Origin: Bradyrhizobium septentrionale
GTDB taxonomy: Bacteria; Pseudomonadota; Alphaproteobacteria; Rhizobiales; Xanthobacteraceae
NCBI RefSeq assembly: GCF_011516645.4
Contig: NZ_CP088284.1
Coordinates: forward strand, 392,903-456,902
Reading direction: 5' to 3'
DNA: 64,000 nt
Part shown: piece after piece, positions 45,542 to 57,800 of the stretch
Layout of the letters: the number at the start of each line of letters is the position of its first letter
Numbering within the stretch: the stretch's first letter is position 1
Notes under the pieces: model-generated
Databases searched by the model: none
Told to the model about the DNA's origin: nothing
The model's input: the letters and a program-made list of their open reading frames with translations, nothing else
Translations under genes and position numbers: made by a program

Positions 45542-48500
45542 GGCCGTCCGATCGCGAACACGCGGGTGTACCTGCTGGACGGTCATGGTGCGCCGGTTCC
45601 GTTTGGCGCGGCGGGTGAGCTTTACATTGGCGGGGCGGGGGTGGCGCGCGGCTATCTGAACCGGCCGGAGCTGACGGCGGAGCGGTTCATCGCCAGCCCG
45701 TTTGTGGACGGCGACCGGCTGTACCGCACTGGCGATCTGGCGCGCTACCTGCCGGACGGCAATCTTGAGTTTTTGGGCCGCAACGACGACCAGGTGAAGA
45801 TCCGCGGCTTCCGGATCGAGCCGGGGGAGATTGCGGCGCGGCTCATCGAGCATGCCTGGGTGCGCGATGCGGTGGTGGTGGCGCAGCAGGATGGCGCCGG
45901 CGAGAAGCGGCTGGTGGCCTATGTGGTGTGCGCGCCTGAAGCTCGATCGGATGAGCCGGATGGCGCTGGCGCTGAGCTGGCCGCGACGTTGCGGGCGCAT
46001 GTGGGCGCGCACCTGCCGGACTACATGGTGCCGGCGGCGTTCGTGCGGCTGGCGGCGCTGCCGCTGACGGTGAACGGCAAGCTCGACCGCCAGGCGCTGC
46101 CGGCACCTGCGGATGAGGCGTATGCGCATCGCGCTTACGCGCCGCCGCAGGGCGAGATCGAGACGTCGCTGGCGCAGATCTGGGCCGAGCTTCTCGGTGT
46201 GGAGCGGGTCGGACGCCACGACCACTTCTTCGAACTGGGCGGCCACTCGCTCTTGGCGGTGCAGTTCTTGAGCCGGCTGTCGCAGGCGCTGGGTGTAGCG
46301 CTGCCGCTGGCGGCGCTGTTTGCCAAACCGGTGCTGGCCGATCTGGCGACGAACATTGTCGAGATGTTGAGCCGCTGCGGTCCGCAAGACCTGCCGGCGA
46401 TTGTCGGCGTGTCGCGTGATGAACCGCTTGTGCTGTCGTTTGCGCAGCAGCGGCTGTGGTTTTTGGCGCAGCTGGATCAGGATAGCACGAGCTATCACGT
46501 GCCGCTGGCCTTGCGGCTGCGCGGCGTGCTCGACCGCCGCGCCTGGCGGCGCAGCCTTGACCGTGTGTTGGCGCGTCATGAGGCGCTGCGTAGCGTCTTT
46601 GTCGCGCCGGAGGGCAAGCCCTGGGTTGAGGTGCTGCCGCCGGATGCGGGGCTGCCGGTGCTCGAGCACGATCTGCGGGACAGGCCGGATGCGGACGCGG
46701 CGCTTTTGGATCTGTGCCGGGAAGAGGCGCGCACGCCGTTTGATCTGGCGCGCGGGCCGCTGATCCGGGGCCGCCTGATCCGCACCTCGGATGGGGAGCA
46801 CGTGTTCCTGCTGACCCAGCATCACATTGTCTCCGATGGCTGGTCGCTGGGCGTCTTGGTGCGCGAACTCAGTCAGCTGTACCGGGCGTTCGTAGCTGGG
46901 CAGGACGATCCGCTGCCGCCGCTTGCGATCCAGTATCCGGACTATGCCGCCTGGCAGCGGCAGTGGCTGTCGGGGGAACGGCTGCAGCGCCAGGCGCAGT
47001 ATTGGCGCAACAATCTATCTGGCGCGCCGGCCCGTCTGGCGCTGCCGACAGATCGGCCTCGGCCGGCAGAGCAGTCGTTTGCCGGGGCCAACCTGCCTGT
47101 CGTGATCGATGCGGATCTGACGCGGGATCTGAAGCGGCTGAGCCGGCAGCATGGCACGACCTTGTTCATGACGGTGTTGGCGGCGTGGGCGGCGGTGCTG
47201 TTGCGTCTGTCGGGGCAGGACGACATTGTGATCGGGGTGCCGAGCGCCAATCGAGGTCGGTGCGAGCTCGAAGGGTTGATCGGGTTCTTCGTCAACGCCC
47301 TGGCGCTTCGCCTCGACCTGTCGGGCGCGCCGAGCGTGGCGGAGCTGTTGGAGCGGACGCGGCGCACGGCCTTGGGAGCACAGGAGCATCAGGACCTGCC
47401 GTTTGAGCAGGTGGTGGAGATCGTGCAGCCGCCACGGCATCTTGATCACACCCCGCTGTTCCAGGTGATGCTGGCCTGGCAGAACAACGCCATCCCGTCC
47501 TTCGACCTTCCCGGGCTGCTGGTGGAGGCTGCGGGGCAGGGGTTCGATCAGGTCAAGTTCGATCTGGAGCTGAACCTTTGCGAACATGGCGAGGTGATCG
47601 CCGGGACGCTGGGTTATGCCACGGCGCTGTTTGATCAGGCGACGATCGAGCGACAGCGGGGGTATCTGCTGGCGCTGCTGCGGGCGATGGTTGCCGATGC
47701 GCAGCAAGAGGTCGGGCGGATTGAGCTGCTGCCCCCTGACGAGCGGGCGTACCTGTTGGAGGCGCTGAACCGGACGGCGGTGACGTATCCTGAGCAGCAG
47801 TGCATCCATGAGCTGTTCGAGGCCCAGGTGCGCCGTGCGCCGGATGCGGTGGCGGTGGTGTGCGCGGAGGAGCGCGTCAGCTATGGCGAGCTCAATGCGC
47901 GGGCCAACCAGCTGGCGCATCATCTGATCGCAATTGGGGTGACGCCGGACCAGCCGGTGGCGATCTGCCTGCAGCGCAGTCCGATGATGGTGGTGGGGCT
48001 GTTGGCGATCCTGAAGGCGGGTGGGGCCTATCTGCCGCTGGACCCGGCCTATCCGAGCGCGCGGCTGCGCCAGGTGCTTGCGGATGCGGCGCCGTCGCTG
48101 CTGCTGGCCGATGCGGCGGGACGATCGGCGCTGGGCGCCGATGCGCTACGCGATCTGACGGTAGTGGATCTGGCGGCGGCGAGCCCGGCCTGGGCGGCGC
48201 TGCCGGCCACCGATCCCGACCCGTGCGCGCTCGGCCTGACCTCGCGCCATCTGGCCTATGTGATCTACACCTCGGGCTCGTCAGGCACCCCCAAGGGCGT
48301 CATGGTCGAGCATCGCGGCCTGGTCAATCTGGGGCTGGCTCAGATCAGGCTTTTTGGCGTTTGTTCAAACAGTCGCGTGGTGCAGTTCGCCTCCTTTGGT
48401 TTTGATGCCAGCGCCTCGGAGCTGGTTATGGCATTGGGCTCAGGAGCCGCATTGCATTTGCCTGCGATGAGCTCCGTCAAGCAGGTAACAAGCTATCGGA

Positions 48501-48859
48501 TTATCTGCGAAGCGAAGCCATCACCCATGCGACGTTGCCTCCAGCATTGCTTCAGGAAGGCAGGAATGTGGAATATTTGGCGTCGCAGGCTCTCATTCTT
48601 GCTGGAGAGCTGCCGAAGGCTGAACTCATCCGACGCCTGCCTGCAGCATCTAATGTCAACGCCTATGGACCTACCGAAGGGACAGTCTGTGCGACGACGT
48701 GGAGCTGCCCGGATGGATTTGATGGAGCCATTGTCCCGATCGGCCGTCCGATTGCGAACACGCGGGTGTACCTGCTGGACGGTCATGGTGCGCCGGTTCC
48801 GTTTGGCGCGGCGGGTGAGCTTTACATTGGCGGGGCGGGGGTGGCGCGCGGCTATCTGA
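45386..48859 (+). CDS. Nonribosomal peptide synthetase fragment: end of module 4, most of module 5
   Basis: Open frame of 1157 residues; meaningful sequence starts at about 45515 (GFDGAIVPIGRP), so the first 40 residues are artefact of the garbled cassette. Content: C-terminal part of A4, carrier domain (GGHSLLAVQF), LCL condensation domain with intact HHIVSDGWS, then A5 to its substrate region (FASFGFDASASELVM). At about 48467 one base is missing (TTGCCTGCGATGAG where TTGCCTGCCGATGAG is expected) and the real protein moves to the next fragment's frame; the last 120 residues here are out of frame. It almost certainly belongs to one long synthetase with the flanking fragments. Confidence 0.78.
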   Translation: MSAARGLRRCREWHAQSASDAADLTILWPDGSSTVVSAIGCLHGFDGAIVPIGRPIANTRVYLLDGHGAPVPFGAAGELYIGGAGVARGYLNRPELTAERFIASPFVDGDRLYRTGDLARYLPDGNLEFLGRNDDQVKIRGFRIEPGEIAARLIEHAWVRDAVVVAQQDGAGEKRLVAYVVCAPEARSDEPDGAGAELAATLRAHVGAHLPDYMVPAAFVRLAALPLTVNGKLDRQALPAPADEAYAHRAYAPPQGEIETSLAQIWAELLGVERVGRHDHFFELGGHSLLAVQFLSRLSQALGVALPLAALFAKPVLADLATNIVEMLSRCGPQDLPAIVGVSRDEPLVLSFAQQRLWFLAQLDQDSTSYHVPLALRLRGVLDRRAWRRSLDRVLARHEALRSVFVAPEGKPWVEVLPPDAGLPVLEHDLRDRPDADAALLDLCREEARTPFDLARGPLIRGRLIRTSDGEHVFLLTQHHIVSDGWSLGVLVRELSQLYRAFVAGQDDPLPPLAIQYPDYAAWQRQWLSGERLQRQAQYWRNNLSGAPARLALPTDRPRPAEQSFAGANLPVVIDADLTRDLKRLSRQHGTTLFMTVLAAWAAVLLRLSGQDDIVIGVPSANRGRCELEGLIGFFVNALALRLDLSGAPSVAELLERTRRTALGAQEHQDLPFEQVVEIVQPPRHLDHTPLFQVMLAWQNNAIPSFDLPGLLVEAAGQGFDQVKFDLELNLCEHGEVIAGTLGYATALFDQATIERQRGYLLALLRAMVADAQQEVGRIELLPPDERAYLLEALNRTAVTYPEQQCIHELFEAQVRRAPDAVAVVCAEERVSYGELNARANQLAHHLIAIGVTPDQPVAICLQRSPMMVVGLLAILKAGGAYLPLDPAYPSARLRQVLADAAPSLLLADAAGRSALGADALRDLTVVDLAAASPAWAALPATDPDPCALGLTSRHLAYVIYTSGSSGTPKGVMVEHRGLVNLGLAQIRLFGVCSNSRVVQFASFGFDASASELVMALGSGAALHLPAMSSVKQVTSYRIICEAKPSPMRRCLQHCFRKAGMWNIWRRRLSFLLESCRRLNSSDACLQHLMSTPMDLPKGQSVRRRGAARMDLMEPLSRSAVRLRTRGCTCWTVMVRRFRLARRVSFTLAGRGWRAAI

Positions 48860-51800
48860 ACCGGCCGGAGCTGACGGCGGAGCGGTTCATCGCCAGCCCG
48901 TTTGTGGACGGCGACCGGCTGTACCGCACTGGCGATCTGGCGCGCTACCTGCCGGACGGCAATCTTGAGTTTTTGGGCCGCAACGACGACCAGGTGAAGA
49001 TCCGCGGCTTCCGGATCGAGCCGGGGGAGATTGCGGCGCGGCTCATCGAGCATGCCTGGGTGCGCGATGCGGTGGTGGTGGCGCAGCAGGATGGCGCCGG
49101 CGAGAAGCGGCTGGTGGCCTATGTGGTGTGCGCGCCTGAAGCTCGATCGGATGAGCCGGATGGCGCTGGCGCTGAGCTGGCCGCGACGTTGCGGGCGCAT
49201 GTGGGCGCGCACCTGCCGGACTACATGGTGCCGGCGGCGTTCGTGCGGCTGGCGGCGCTGCCGCTGACGGTGAACGGCAAGCTCGACCGCCAGGCGCTGC
49301 CGGCACCTGCGGATGAGGCGTATGCGCATCGCGCTTACGCGCCGCCGCAGGGCGAGATCGAGACGGCGCTGGCGCAGATCTGGGCCGAGCTTCTCGGTGT
49401 GGAGCGGGTCGGACGCCACGACCACTTCTTCGAACTGGGCGGCCACTCGCTCTTGGCGGTGCAGCTGATGGAGCGGCTGCGGCGGCGGTCGCTGGGGGTC
49501 GAGGTGCGGACCTTGTTTGCAAAGCCCGTGCTGGCGGATCTGGCCGCGAGCCTCGGCAGTCATCACGAGGTGGCGGTCCCGGCCAACCTGATCAGCGAAC
49601 AGAGTGCGGCGATCAGGCCAGAGATGCTGCCGCTGATCGAGCTGACGCAGGACGAGATCGCGCGGATCGTCGTCACGGTGCCGGGCGGCGTCGGCAACAT
49701 CCAGGACATTTATGGCTTGTCGCCGCTGCAGGACGGCATCCTGTTCCATCATCTGTTGGCGACAAAGGGCGATCCGTACCTGCTGGTCTCGCAGATGGCG
49801 TTTGCCGATCGTGACCTGCTCGAGCGCTATCTTGCCGCGGTTCAGCGGGTGGTGGGTCGGCACGATATCCTGAGGACGTCGTTTGTCTGGGAAGGGCTGT
49901 CGCGCCCGGCCCAGGTGGTGTGGCGGAACGCGCCGCTGGAGGTGAGCGAGGTCGAGCTGGACGGGTCTGGTGGTCCTGGCGCCGCGCAGCTTAAGGATCG
50001 GTTTGATCCGCGCCGGCAGCGCATCGAGCTTGGCCGGGCGCCCTTGTTGCGGTTTGTGATTGCGCGCGAGCCCGGCAGTGCGCGCTGGCTGCTGCTGGAG
50101 CTGCAGCATCATCTGATCGGGGATCACACCACGCTGGAGGTGATGCATGCCGAGGTCCGGGCCGTGCTGGAGGGACGCGAGCATGAGCTGGCAGCCCCGC
50201 AGCCGTTCCGCAACCTGGTGGCGGCGGCACGGCTTGGCGTGGGTGCAGAGGCGCATGAAGAGTTCTTCCGGACGATGCTGGGGGACATCGCTGAGCCGAC
50301 CACGCCGTTTGGGCTGAGCGAGGTCCACGGCGAGGGCCGCGGGGCTCATGAGGCGCGGCGCATGCTGCCGCAGGCGCTCAACGCGCGATTGCGCAGCCAG
50401 GCGCGGCGGCTGGGGGTGAGCCTGGCGAGCCTGTGCCATCTGGCCTGGGGGCAGGTGGTGGCGCGCAGCAGCGACCGCGAGCAGGTGGTGTTCGGCACGG
50501 TGCTGTTCGGCCGCATGCATGGCGGGGCGGGTGGCGACCGCGCGATGGGTCTGTTCATCAACACGCTGCCGCTGCGGCTTGACCTGGACGGGACCGGGGT
50601 CGAGGCGAGCGTGCGGACCACCCACGCGCGGCTGGCCGAGCTGCTCGCACATGAGCATGCCTCGCTGGCGCTGGCGCAACGCTGCAGCGGCGTTGCGGCG
50701 CCGGCGCCGCTGTTCAGCGCGCTGTTGAACTACCGCCACAACACGCCGGCGGCGATCTCCGCCTCCGCAGCCGATGATGCGCTGTCCGGCGTGGAATGGC
50801 TGGGCGGGGAGGAGCGCACCAACTATCCGCTGATCTTGTCGGTGGAGGATTTTGGCGAGGCACTCGGGCTGACGGCGCAGGTGGCGGAGGGCGTCTCAGC
50901 GGATCGGGTCTGCGGCTACATGCAGCACACGCTCGCGCAACTGGCGGAGGCGCTGGAGCGGGCGCCGACCACGCCGGTGCGGGAGCTGGACATCCTGCCC
51001 CCTGACGAGCGGGCGTACCTGTTGGAGGCGCTGAACCGGACGGCGGTGACGTATCCTGAGCAGCAGTGCATCCATGAGCTGTTCGAGGCCCAGGTGCGCC
51101 GTGCGCCGGATGCGGTGGCGGTGGTGCGCGCGGAGGAGCGCGTCAGCTATGGCGAGCTCAATGCGCGGGCCAACCAGCTGGCGCATCATCTGATCGCAAT
51201 TGGGGTGACGCCGGACCAGCCGGTGGCGATCTGCCTACAGCGCAGTCCGATGATGGTGGTGGGGCTGTTGGCGATCCTGAAGGCGGGTGGGGCCTATCTG
51301 CCGCTGGACCCGGCCTATCCGAGCGCGCGGCTGCGCCAGGTGCTTGCGGATGCGGCGCCGTCGCTGCTGCTGGCCGATGCGGCGGGACGATCGGCGCTGG
51401 GCGCCGATGCGCTACGCGATCTGACGGTAGTGGATCTGGCGGCGGCGAGCCCGGCCTGGGCGGCGCTGCCGGCCACCGATCCCGACCCGTGCGCGCTCGG
51501 CCTGACCTCGCGCCATCTGGCCTATGTGATCTACACCTCGGGCTCGTCAGGCACCCCCAAGGGCGTCATGGCCGAGCATCGGAGCCTGGTGCGTCTAGTG
51601 GCGGGGAACGACTTCGTCGAGATCTCGCCGCAGGACGTCTTTCTCAACGCATCCTCGCCGACATTCGACGCGACCACGTTCGAGCTCTGGGGAGCCTTAG
51701 CAAACGGTGCGAGTGTTGTGCTCTATCCTGAACGCTACCTCTCGACAGCAACGCTGGCCCAGATCATCCAAGATCAAGGCATCACCATCGCCTGGATGAC

Positions 51801-54800
51801 TGCCCGGTTGTTCGATACCTATACCGCAGAGGGGCGCGGCACTGATCGGCTGCAGCAACTGCTGGTCGGAGGCGAAGAGGTCTCCGTCACTTCCGTTAGA
51901 GCATGCCAGAAGCGACATCCGACGCTGCGGATCTCAAATGCCTACGGCCCGACAGAGAACACCACCTTCAGTCTCTGCTATCCGGTGCCTGCTGGCTTTG
52001 ATGGAGCCATTGTCCCGATTGGCCGTCCGATTGCGAACACGCGGGTGTACCTGCTGGACGGTCATGGTGCGCCGGTTCCGTTTGGCGCGGCGGGTGAGCT
52101 TTACATTGGCGGGGCGGGGGTGGCGCGCGGCTATCTGAACCGGCCGGAGCTGACGGCGGAGCGGTTCATCGCCAGCCCGTTTGTGGACGGCGACCGGCTG
52201 TACCGCACTGGCGATCTGGCGCGCTACCTGCCGGACGGCAATCTTGAGTTTTTGGGCCGCAACGACGACCAGGTGAAGATCCGCGGCTTCCGGATCGAGC
52301 CGGGGGAGATTGCGGCGCGGCTCATCGAGCATGCCTGGGTGCGCGATGCGGTGGTGGTGGCGCAGCAGGATGGCGCCGGCGAGAAGCGGCTGGTGGCCTA
52401 TGTGGTGTGCGCGCCTGAAGCTCGATCGGATGAGCCGGATGGCGCTGGCGCTGAGCTGGCCGCGACGTTGCGGGCGCATGTGGGCGCGCACCTGCCGGAC
52501 TACATGGTGCCGGCGGCGTTCGTGCGGCTGGCGGCGCTGCCGCTGACGGTGAACGGCAAGCTCGACCGCCAGGCGCTGCCGGCACCTGCGGATGAGGCGT
52601 ATGCGCATCGCGCTTACGCGCCGCCGCAGGGCGAGATCGAGACGTCGCTGGCGCAGATCTGGGCCGAGCTTCTCGGTGTGGAGCGGGTCGGACGCCACGA
52701 CCACTTCTTCGAACTGGGCGGCCACTCGCTCTTGGCGGTGCAGCTGATGGAGCGGCTGCGGCGGCGGTCGCTGGGGGTCGAGGTGCGGACCTTGTTTGCA
52801 AAGCCCGTGCTGGCGGATCTGGCCGCGAGCCTCGGCAGTCATCACGAGGTGGCGGTCCCGGCCAACCTGATCAGCGAACAGAGTGCGGCGATCAGGCCAG
52901 AGATGCTGCCGCTGATCGAGCTGACGCAGGACGAGATCGCGCGGATCGTCGTCACGGTGCCGGGCGGCGTCGGCAACATCCAGGACATTTATGGCTTGTC
53001 GCCGCTGCAGGACGGCATCCTGTTCCATCATCTGTTGGCGACAAAGGGCGATCCGTACCTGCTGGTCTCGCAGATGGCGTTTGCCGATCGTGACCTGCTC
53101 GAGCGCTATCTTGCCGCGGTTCAGCGGGTGGTGGGTCGGCACGATATCCTGAGGACGTCGTTTGTCTGGGAAGGGCTGTCGCGCCCGGCCCAGGTGGTGT
53201 GGCGGAACGCGCCGCTGGAGGTGAGCGAGGTCGAGCTGGACGGGTCTGGTGGTCCTGGCGCCGCGCAGCTTAAGGATCGGTTTGATCCGCGCCGGCAGCG
53301 CATCGAGCTTGGCCGGGCGCCCTTGTTGCGGTTTGTGATTGCGCGCGAGCCCGGCAGTGCGCGCTGGCTGCTGCTGGAGCTGCAGCATCATCTGATCGGG
53401 GATCACACCACGCTGGAGGTGATGCATGCCGAGGTCCGGGCCGTGCTGGAGGGACGCGAGCATGAGCTGGCAGCCCCGCAGCCGTTCCGCAACCTGGTGG
53501 CGGCGGCACGGCTTGGCGTGGGTGCAGAGGCGCATGAAGAGTTCTTCCGGACGATGCTGGGGGACATCGCTGAGCCGACCACGCCGTTTGGGCTGAGCGA
53601 GGTCCACGGCGAGGGCCGCGGGGCTCATGAGGCGCGGCGCATGCTGCCGCAGGCGCTCAACGCGCGATTGCGCAGCCAGGCGCGGCGGCTGGGGGTGAGC
53701 CTGGCGAGCCTGTGCCATCTGGCCTGGGGGCAGGTGGTGGCGCGCAGCAGCGACCGCGAGCAGGTGGTGTTCGGCACGGTGCTGTTCGGCCGCATGCATG
53801 GCGGGGCGGGTGGCGACCGCGCGATGGGTCTGTTCATCAACACGCTGCCGCTGCGGCTTGACCTGGACGGGACCGGGGTCGAGGCGAGCGTGCGGACCAC
53901 CCACGCGCGGCTGGCCGAGCTGCTCGCACATGAGCATGCCTCGCTGGCGCTGGCGCAACGCTGCAGCGGCGTTGCGGCGCCGGCGCCGCTGTTCAGCGCG
54001 CTGTTGAACTACCGCCACAACACGCCGGCGGCGATCTCCGCCTCCGCAGCCGATGATGCGCTGTCCGGCGTGGAATGGCTGGGCGGGGAGGAGCGCACCA
54101 ACTATCCGCTGATCTTGTCGGTGGAGGATTTTGGCGAGGCACTCGGGCTGACGGCGCAGGTGGCGGAGGGCGTCTCAGCGGATCGGGTCTGCGGCTACAT
54201 GCAGCACACGCTCGCGCAACTGGCGGAGGCGCTGGAGCGGGCGCCGACCACGCCGGTGCGGGAGCTGGACATCCTGCCCCCTGACGAGCGGGCGTACCTG
54301 TTGGAGGCGCTGAACCGGACGGCGGTGACGTATCCTGAGCAGCAGTGCATCCATGAGCTGTTCGAGGCCCAGGTGCGCCGTGCGCCGGATGCGGTGGCGG
54401 TGGTGCGCGCGGAGGAGCGCGTCAGCTATGGCGAGCTCAATGCGCGGGCCAACCAGCTGGCGCATCATCTGATCGCAATTGGGGTGACGCCGGACCAGCC
54501 GGTGGCGATCTGCCTACAGCGCAGTCCGATGATGGTGGTGGGGCTGTTGGCGATCCTGAAGGCGGGTGGGGCCTATCTGCCGCTGGACCCGGCCTATCCG
54601 AGCGCGCGGCTGCGCCAGGTGCTTGCGGATGCGGCGCCGTCGCTGCTGCTGGCCGATGCGGCGGGACGATCGGCGCTGGGCGCCGATGCGCTACGCGATC
54701 TGACGGTAGTGGATCTGGCGGCGGCGAGCCCGGCCTGGGCGGCGCTGCCGGCCACCGATCCCGACCCGTGCGCGCTCGGCCTGACCTCGCGCCATCTGGC

Positions 54801-57800
54801 CTATGTGATCTACACCTCCGGATCCACCGGAACGCCCAAGGGCGTCATGATTGAGCATGCGAGCACCGTGAACCTGCTGCATTGGAGCAGCGGCGTGTTT
54901 GCGGAGGAGACCAGCCGCATGCTGTTCTCCACCTCGATCAGTTTTGATCTGTCGATCTATGAGTGCTTCGTTCCGCTGTCACAAGGAAGCACGCTTTATC
55001 TTGTCGAAAGTGCGTTGACGCTGGGGCAGACGTCCTTGGATGTCTCCTTGATCAACACAGTCCCCTCGGCGATCGCCGCTCTGGTCGATAACAAAGCCGT
55101 GCCGCCCTCGACAAGGGTCATCAATTTGGCGGGCGAGCGGCTGCAGGCAGGCCTCATAGAGAAGGCTTTCGAGAGCAGTCGGGTCGAGAAGATCTGCAAT
55201 CTGTACGCGCCTTCGGAAACCACGACGTACTCGACCTGGATTTGCATGCGACGGGGAGAGACTGTCGTCGAGACGATTGGCCGTCCGATTGCGAACACGC
55301 GGGTGTACCTGCTGGACGGTCATGGTGCGCCGGTTCCGTTTGGCGCGGTCGGGGAGCTTTACATTGGCGGGGCGGGGGTGGCGCGCGGCTATCTGAACCG
55401 GCCGGAGCTGACGGCGGAGCGGTTCATCGCCAGCCCGTTTGTGGACGGCGACCGGCTGTACCGCACTGGCGATCTGGCGCGCTACCTGCCGGACGGCAAT
55501 CTTGAGTTTTTGGGCCGCAACGACGACCAGGTGAAGATCCGCGGCTTCCGGATCGAGCCGGGGGAGATTGCGGCGCGGCTCATCGAGCATGCCTGGGTGC
55601 GCGATGCGGTGGTGGTGGCGCAGCAGGATGGCGCCGGCGAGAAGCGGCTGGTGGCCTATGTGGTGTGCGCGCCTGAAGCTCGATCGGATGAGCCGGATGG
55701 CGCTGGCGCTGAGCTGGCCGCGACGTTGCGGGCGCATGTGGGCGCGCACCTGCCGGACTACATGGTGCCGGCGGCGTTCGTGCGGCTGGCGGCGCTGCCG
55801 CTGACGGTGAACGGCAAGCTCGACCGCCAGGCGCTGCCGGCACCTGCGGATGAGGCGTATGCGCATCGCGCTTACGCGCCGCCGCAGGGCGAGATCGAGA
55901 CGGCGCTGGCGCAGATCTGGGCCGAGCTTCTCGGTGTGGAGCGGGTCGGACGCCACGACCACTTCTTCGAACTGGGCGGCCACTCGCTCTTGGCGGTGCA
56001 GCTGATGGAGCGGCTGCGGCGGCGGTCGCTGGGGGTCGAGGTGCGGACCTTGTTTGCAAAGCCCGTGCTGGCGGATCTGGCCGCGAGCCTCGGCAGTCAT
56101 CACGAGGTGGCGGTCCCGGCCAACCTGATCAGCGAACAGAGTGCGGCGATCAGGCCAGAGATGCTGCCGCTGATCGAGCTGACGCAGGACGAGATCGCGC
56201 GGATCGTCGTCACGGTGCCGGGCGGCGTCGGCAACATCCAGGACATTTATGGCTTGTCGCCGCTGCAGGACGGCATCCTGTTCCATCATCTGTTGGCGAC
56301 AAAGGGCGATCCGTACCTGCTGGTCTCGCAGATGGCGTTTGCCGATCGTGACCTGCTCGAGCGCTATCTTGCCGCGGTTCAGCGGGTGGTGGGTCGGCAC
56401 GATATCCTGAGGACGTCGTTTGTCTGGGAAGGGCTGTCGCGCCCGGCCCAGGTGGTGTGGCGGAACGCGCCGCTGGAGGTGAGCGAGGTCGAGCTGGACG
56501 GGTCTGGTGGTCCTGGCGCCGCGCAGCTTAAGGATCGGTTTGATCCGCGCCGGCAGCGCATCGAGCTTGGCCGGGCGCCCTTGTTGCGGTTTGTGATTGC
56601 GCGCGAGCCCGGCAGTGCGCGCTGGCTGCTGCTGGAGCTGCAGCATCATCTGATCGGGGATCACACCACGCTGGAGGTGATGCATGCCGAGGTCCGGGCC
56701 GTGCTGGAGGGACGCGAGCATGAGCTGGCAGCCCCGCAGCCGTTCCGCAACCTGGTGGCGGCGGCACGGCTTGGCGTGGGTGCAGAGGCGCATGAAGAGT
56801 TCTTCCGGACGATGCTGGGGGACATCGCTGAGCCGACCACGCCGTTTGGGCTGAGCGAGGTCCACGGCGAGGGCCGCGGGGCTCATGAGGCGCGGCGCAT
56901 GCTGCCGCAGGCGCTCAACGCGCGATTGCGCAGCCAGGCGCGGCGGCTGGGGGTGAGCCTGGCGAGCCTGTGCCATCTGGCCTGGGGGCAGGTGGTGGCG
57001 CGCAGCAGCGACCGCGAGCAGGTGGTGTTCGGCACGGTGCTGTTCGGCCGCATGCATGGCGGGGCGGGTGGCGACCGCGCGATGGGTCTGTTCATCAACA
57101 CGCTGCCGCTGCGGCTTGACCTGGACGGGACCGGGGTCGAGGCGAGCGTGCGGACCACCCACGCGCGGCTGGCCGAGCTGCTCGCACATGAGCATGCCTC
57201 GCTGGCGCTGGCGCAACGCTGCAGCGGCGTTGCGGCGCCGGCGCCGCTGTTCAGCGCGCTGTTGAACTACCGCCACAACACGCCGGCGGCGATCTCCGCC
57301 TCCGCAGCCGATGATGCGCTGTCCGGCGTGGAATGGCTGGGCGGGGAGGAGCGCACCAACTATCCGCTGATCTTGTCGGTGGAGGATTTTGGCGAGGCAC
57401 TCGGGCTGACGGCGCAGGTGGCGGAGGGCGTCTCAGCGGATCGGGTCTGCGGCTACATGCAGCACACGCTCGCGCAACTGGCGGAGGCGCTGGAGCGGGC
57501 GCCGACCACGCCGGTGCGGGAGCTGGACATCCTGCCCCCTGACGAGCGGGCGTACCTGTTGGAGGCGCTGAACCGGACGGCGGTGACGTATCCTGAGCAG
57601 CAGTGCATCCATGAGCTGTTCGAGGCCCAGGTGCGCCGTGCGCCGGATGCGGTGGCGGTGGTGTGCGCGGAGGAGCGCGTCAGCTATGGCGAGCTCAATG
57701 CGCGGGCCAACCAGCTGGCGCATCATCTGATCGCAATTGGGGTGACGCCGGACCAGCCGGTGGCGATCTGCCTACAGCGCAGTCCGATGATGGTGGTGGG

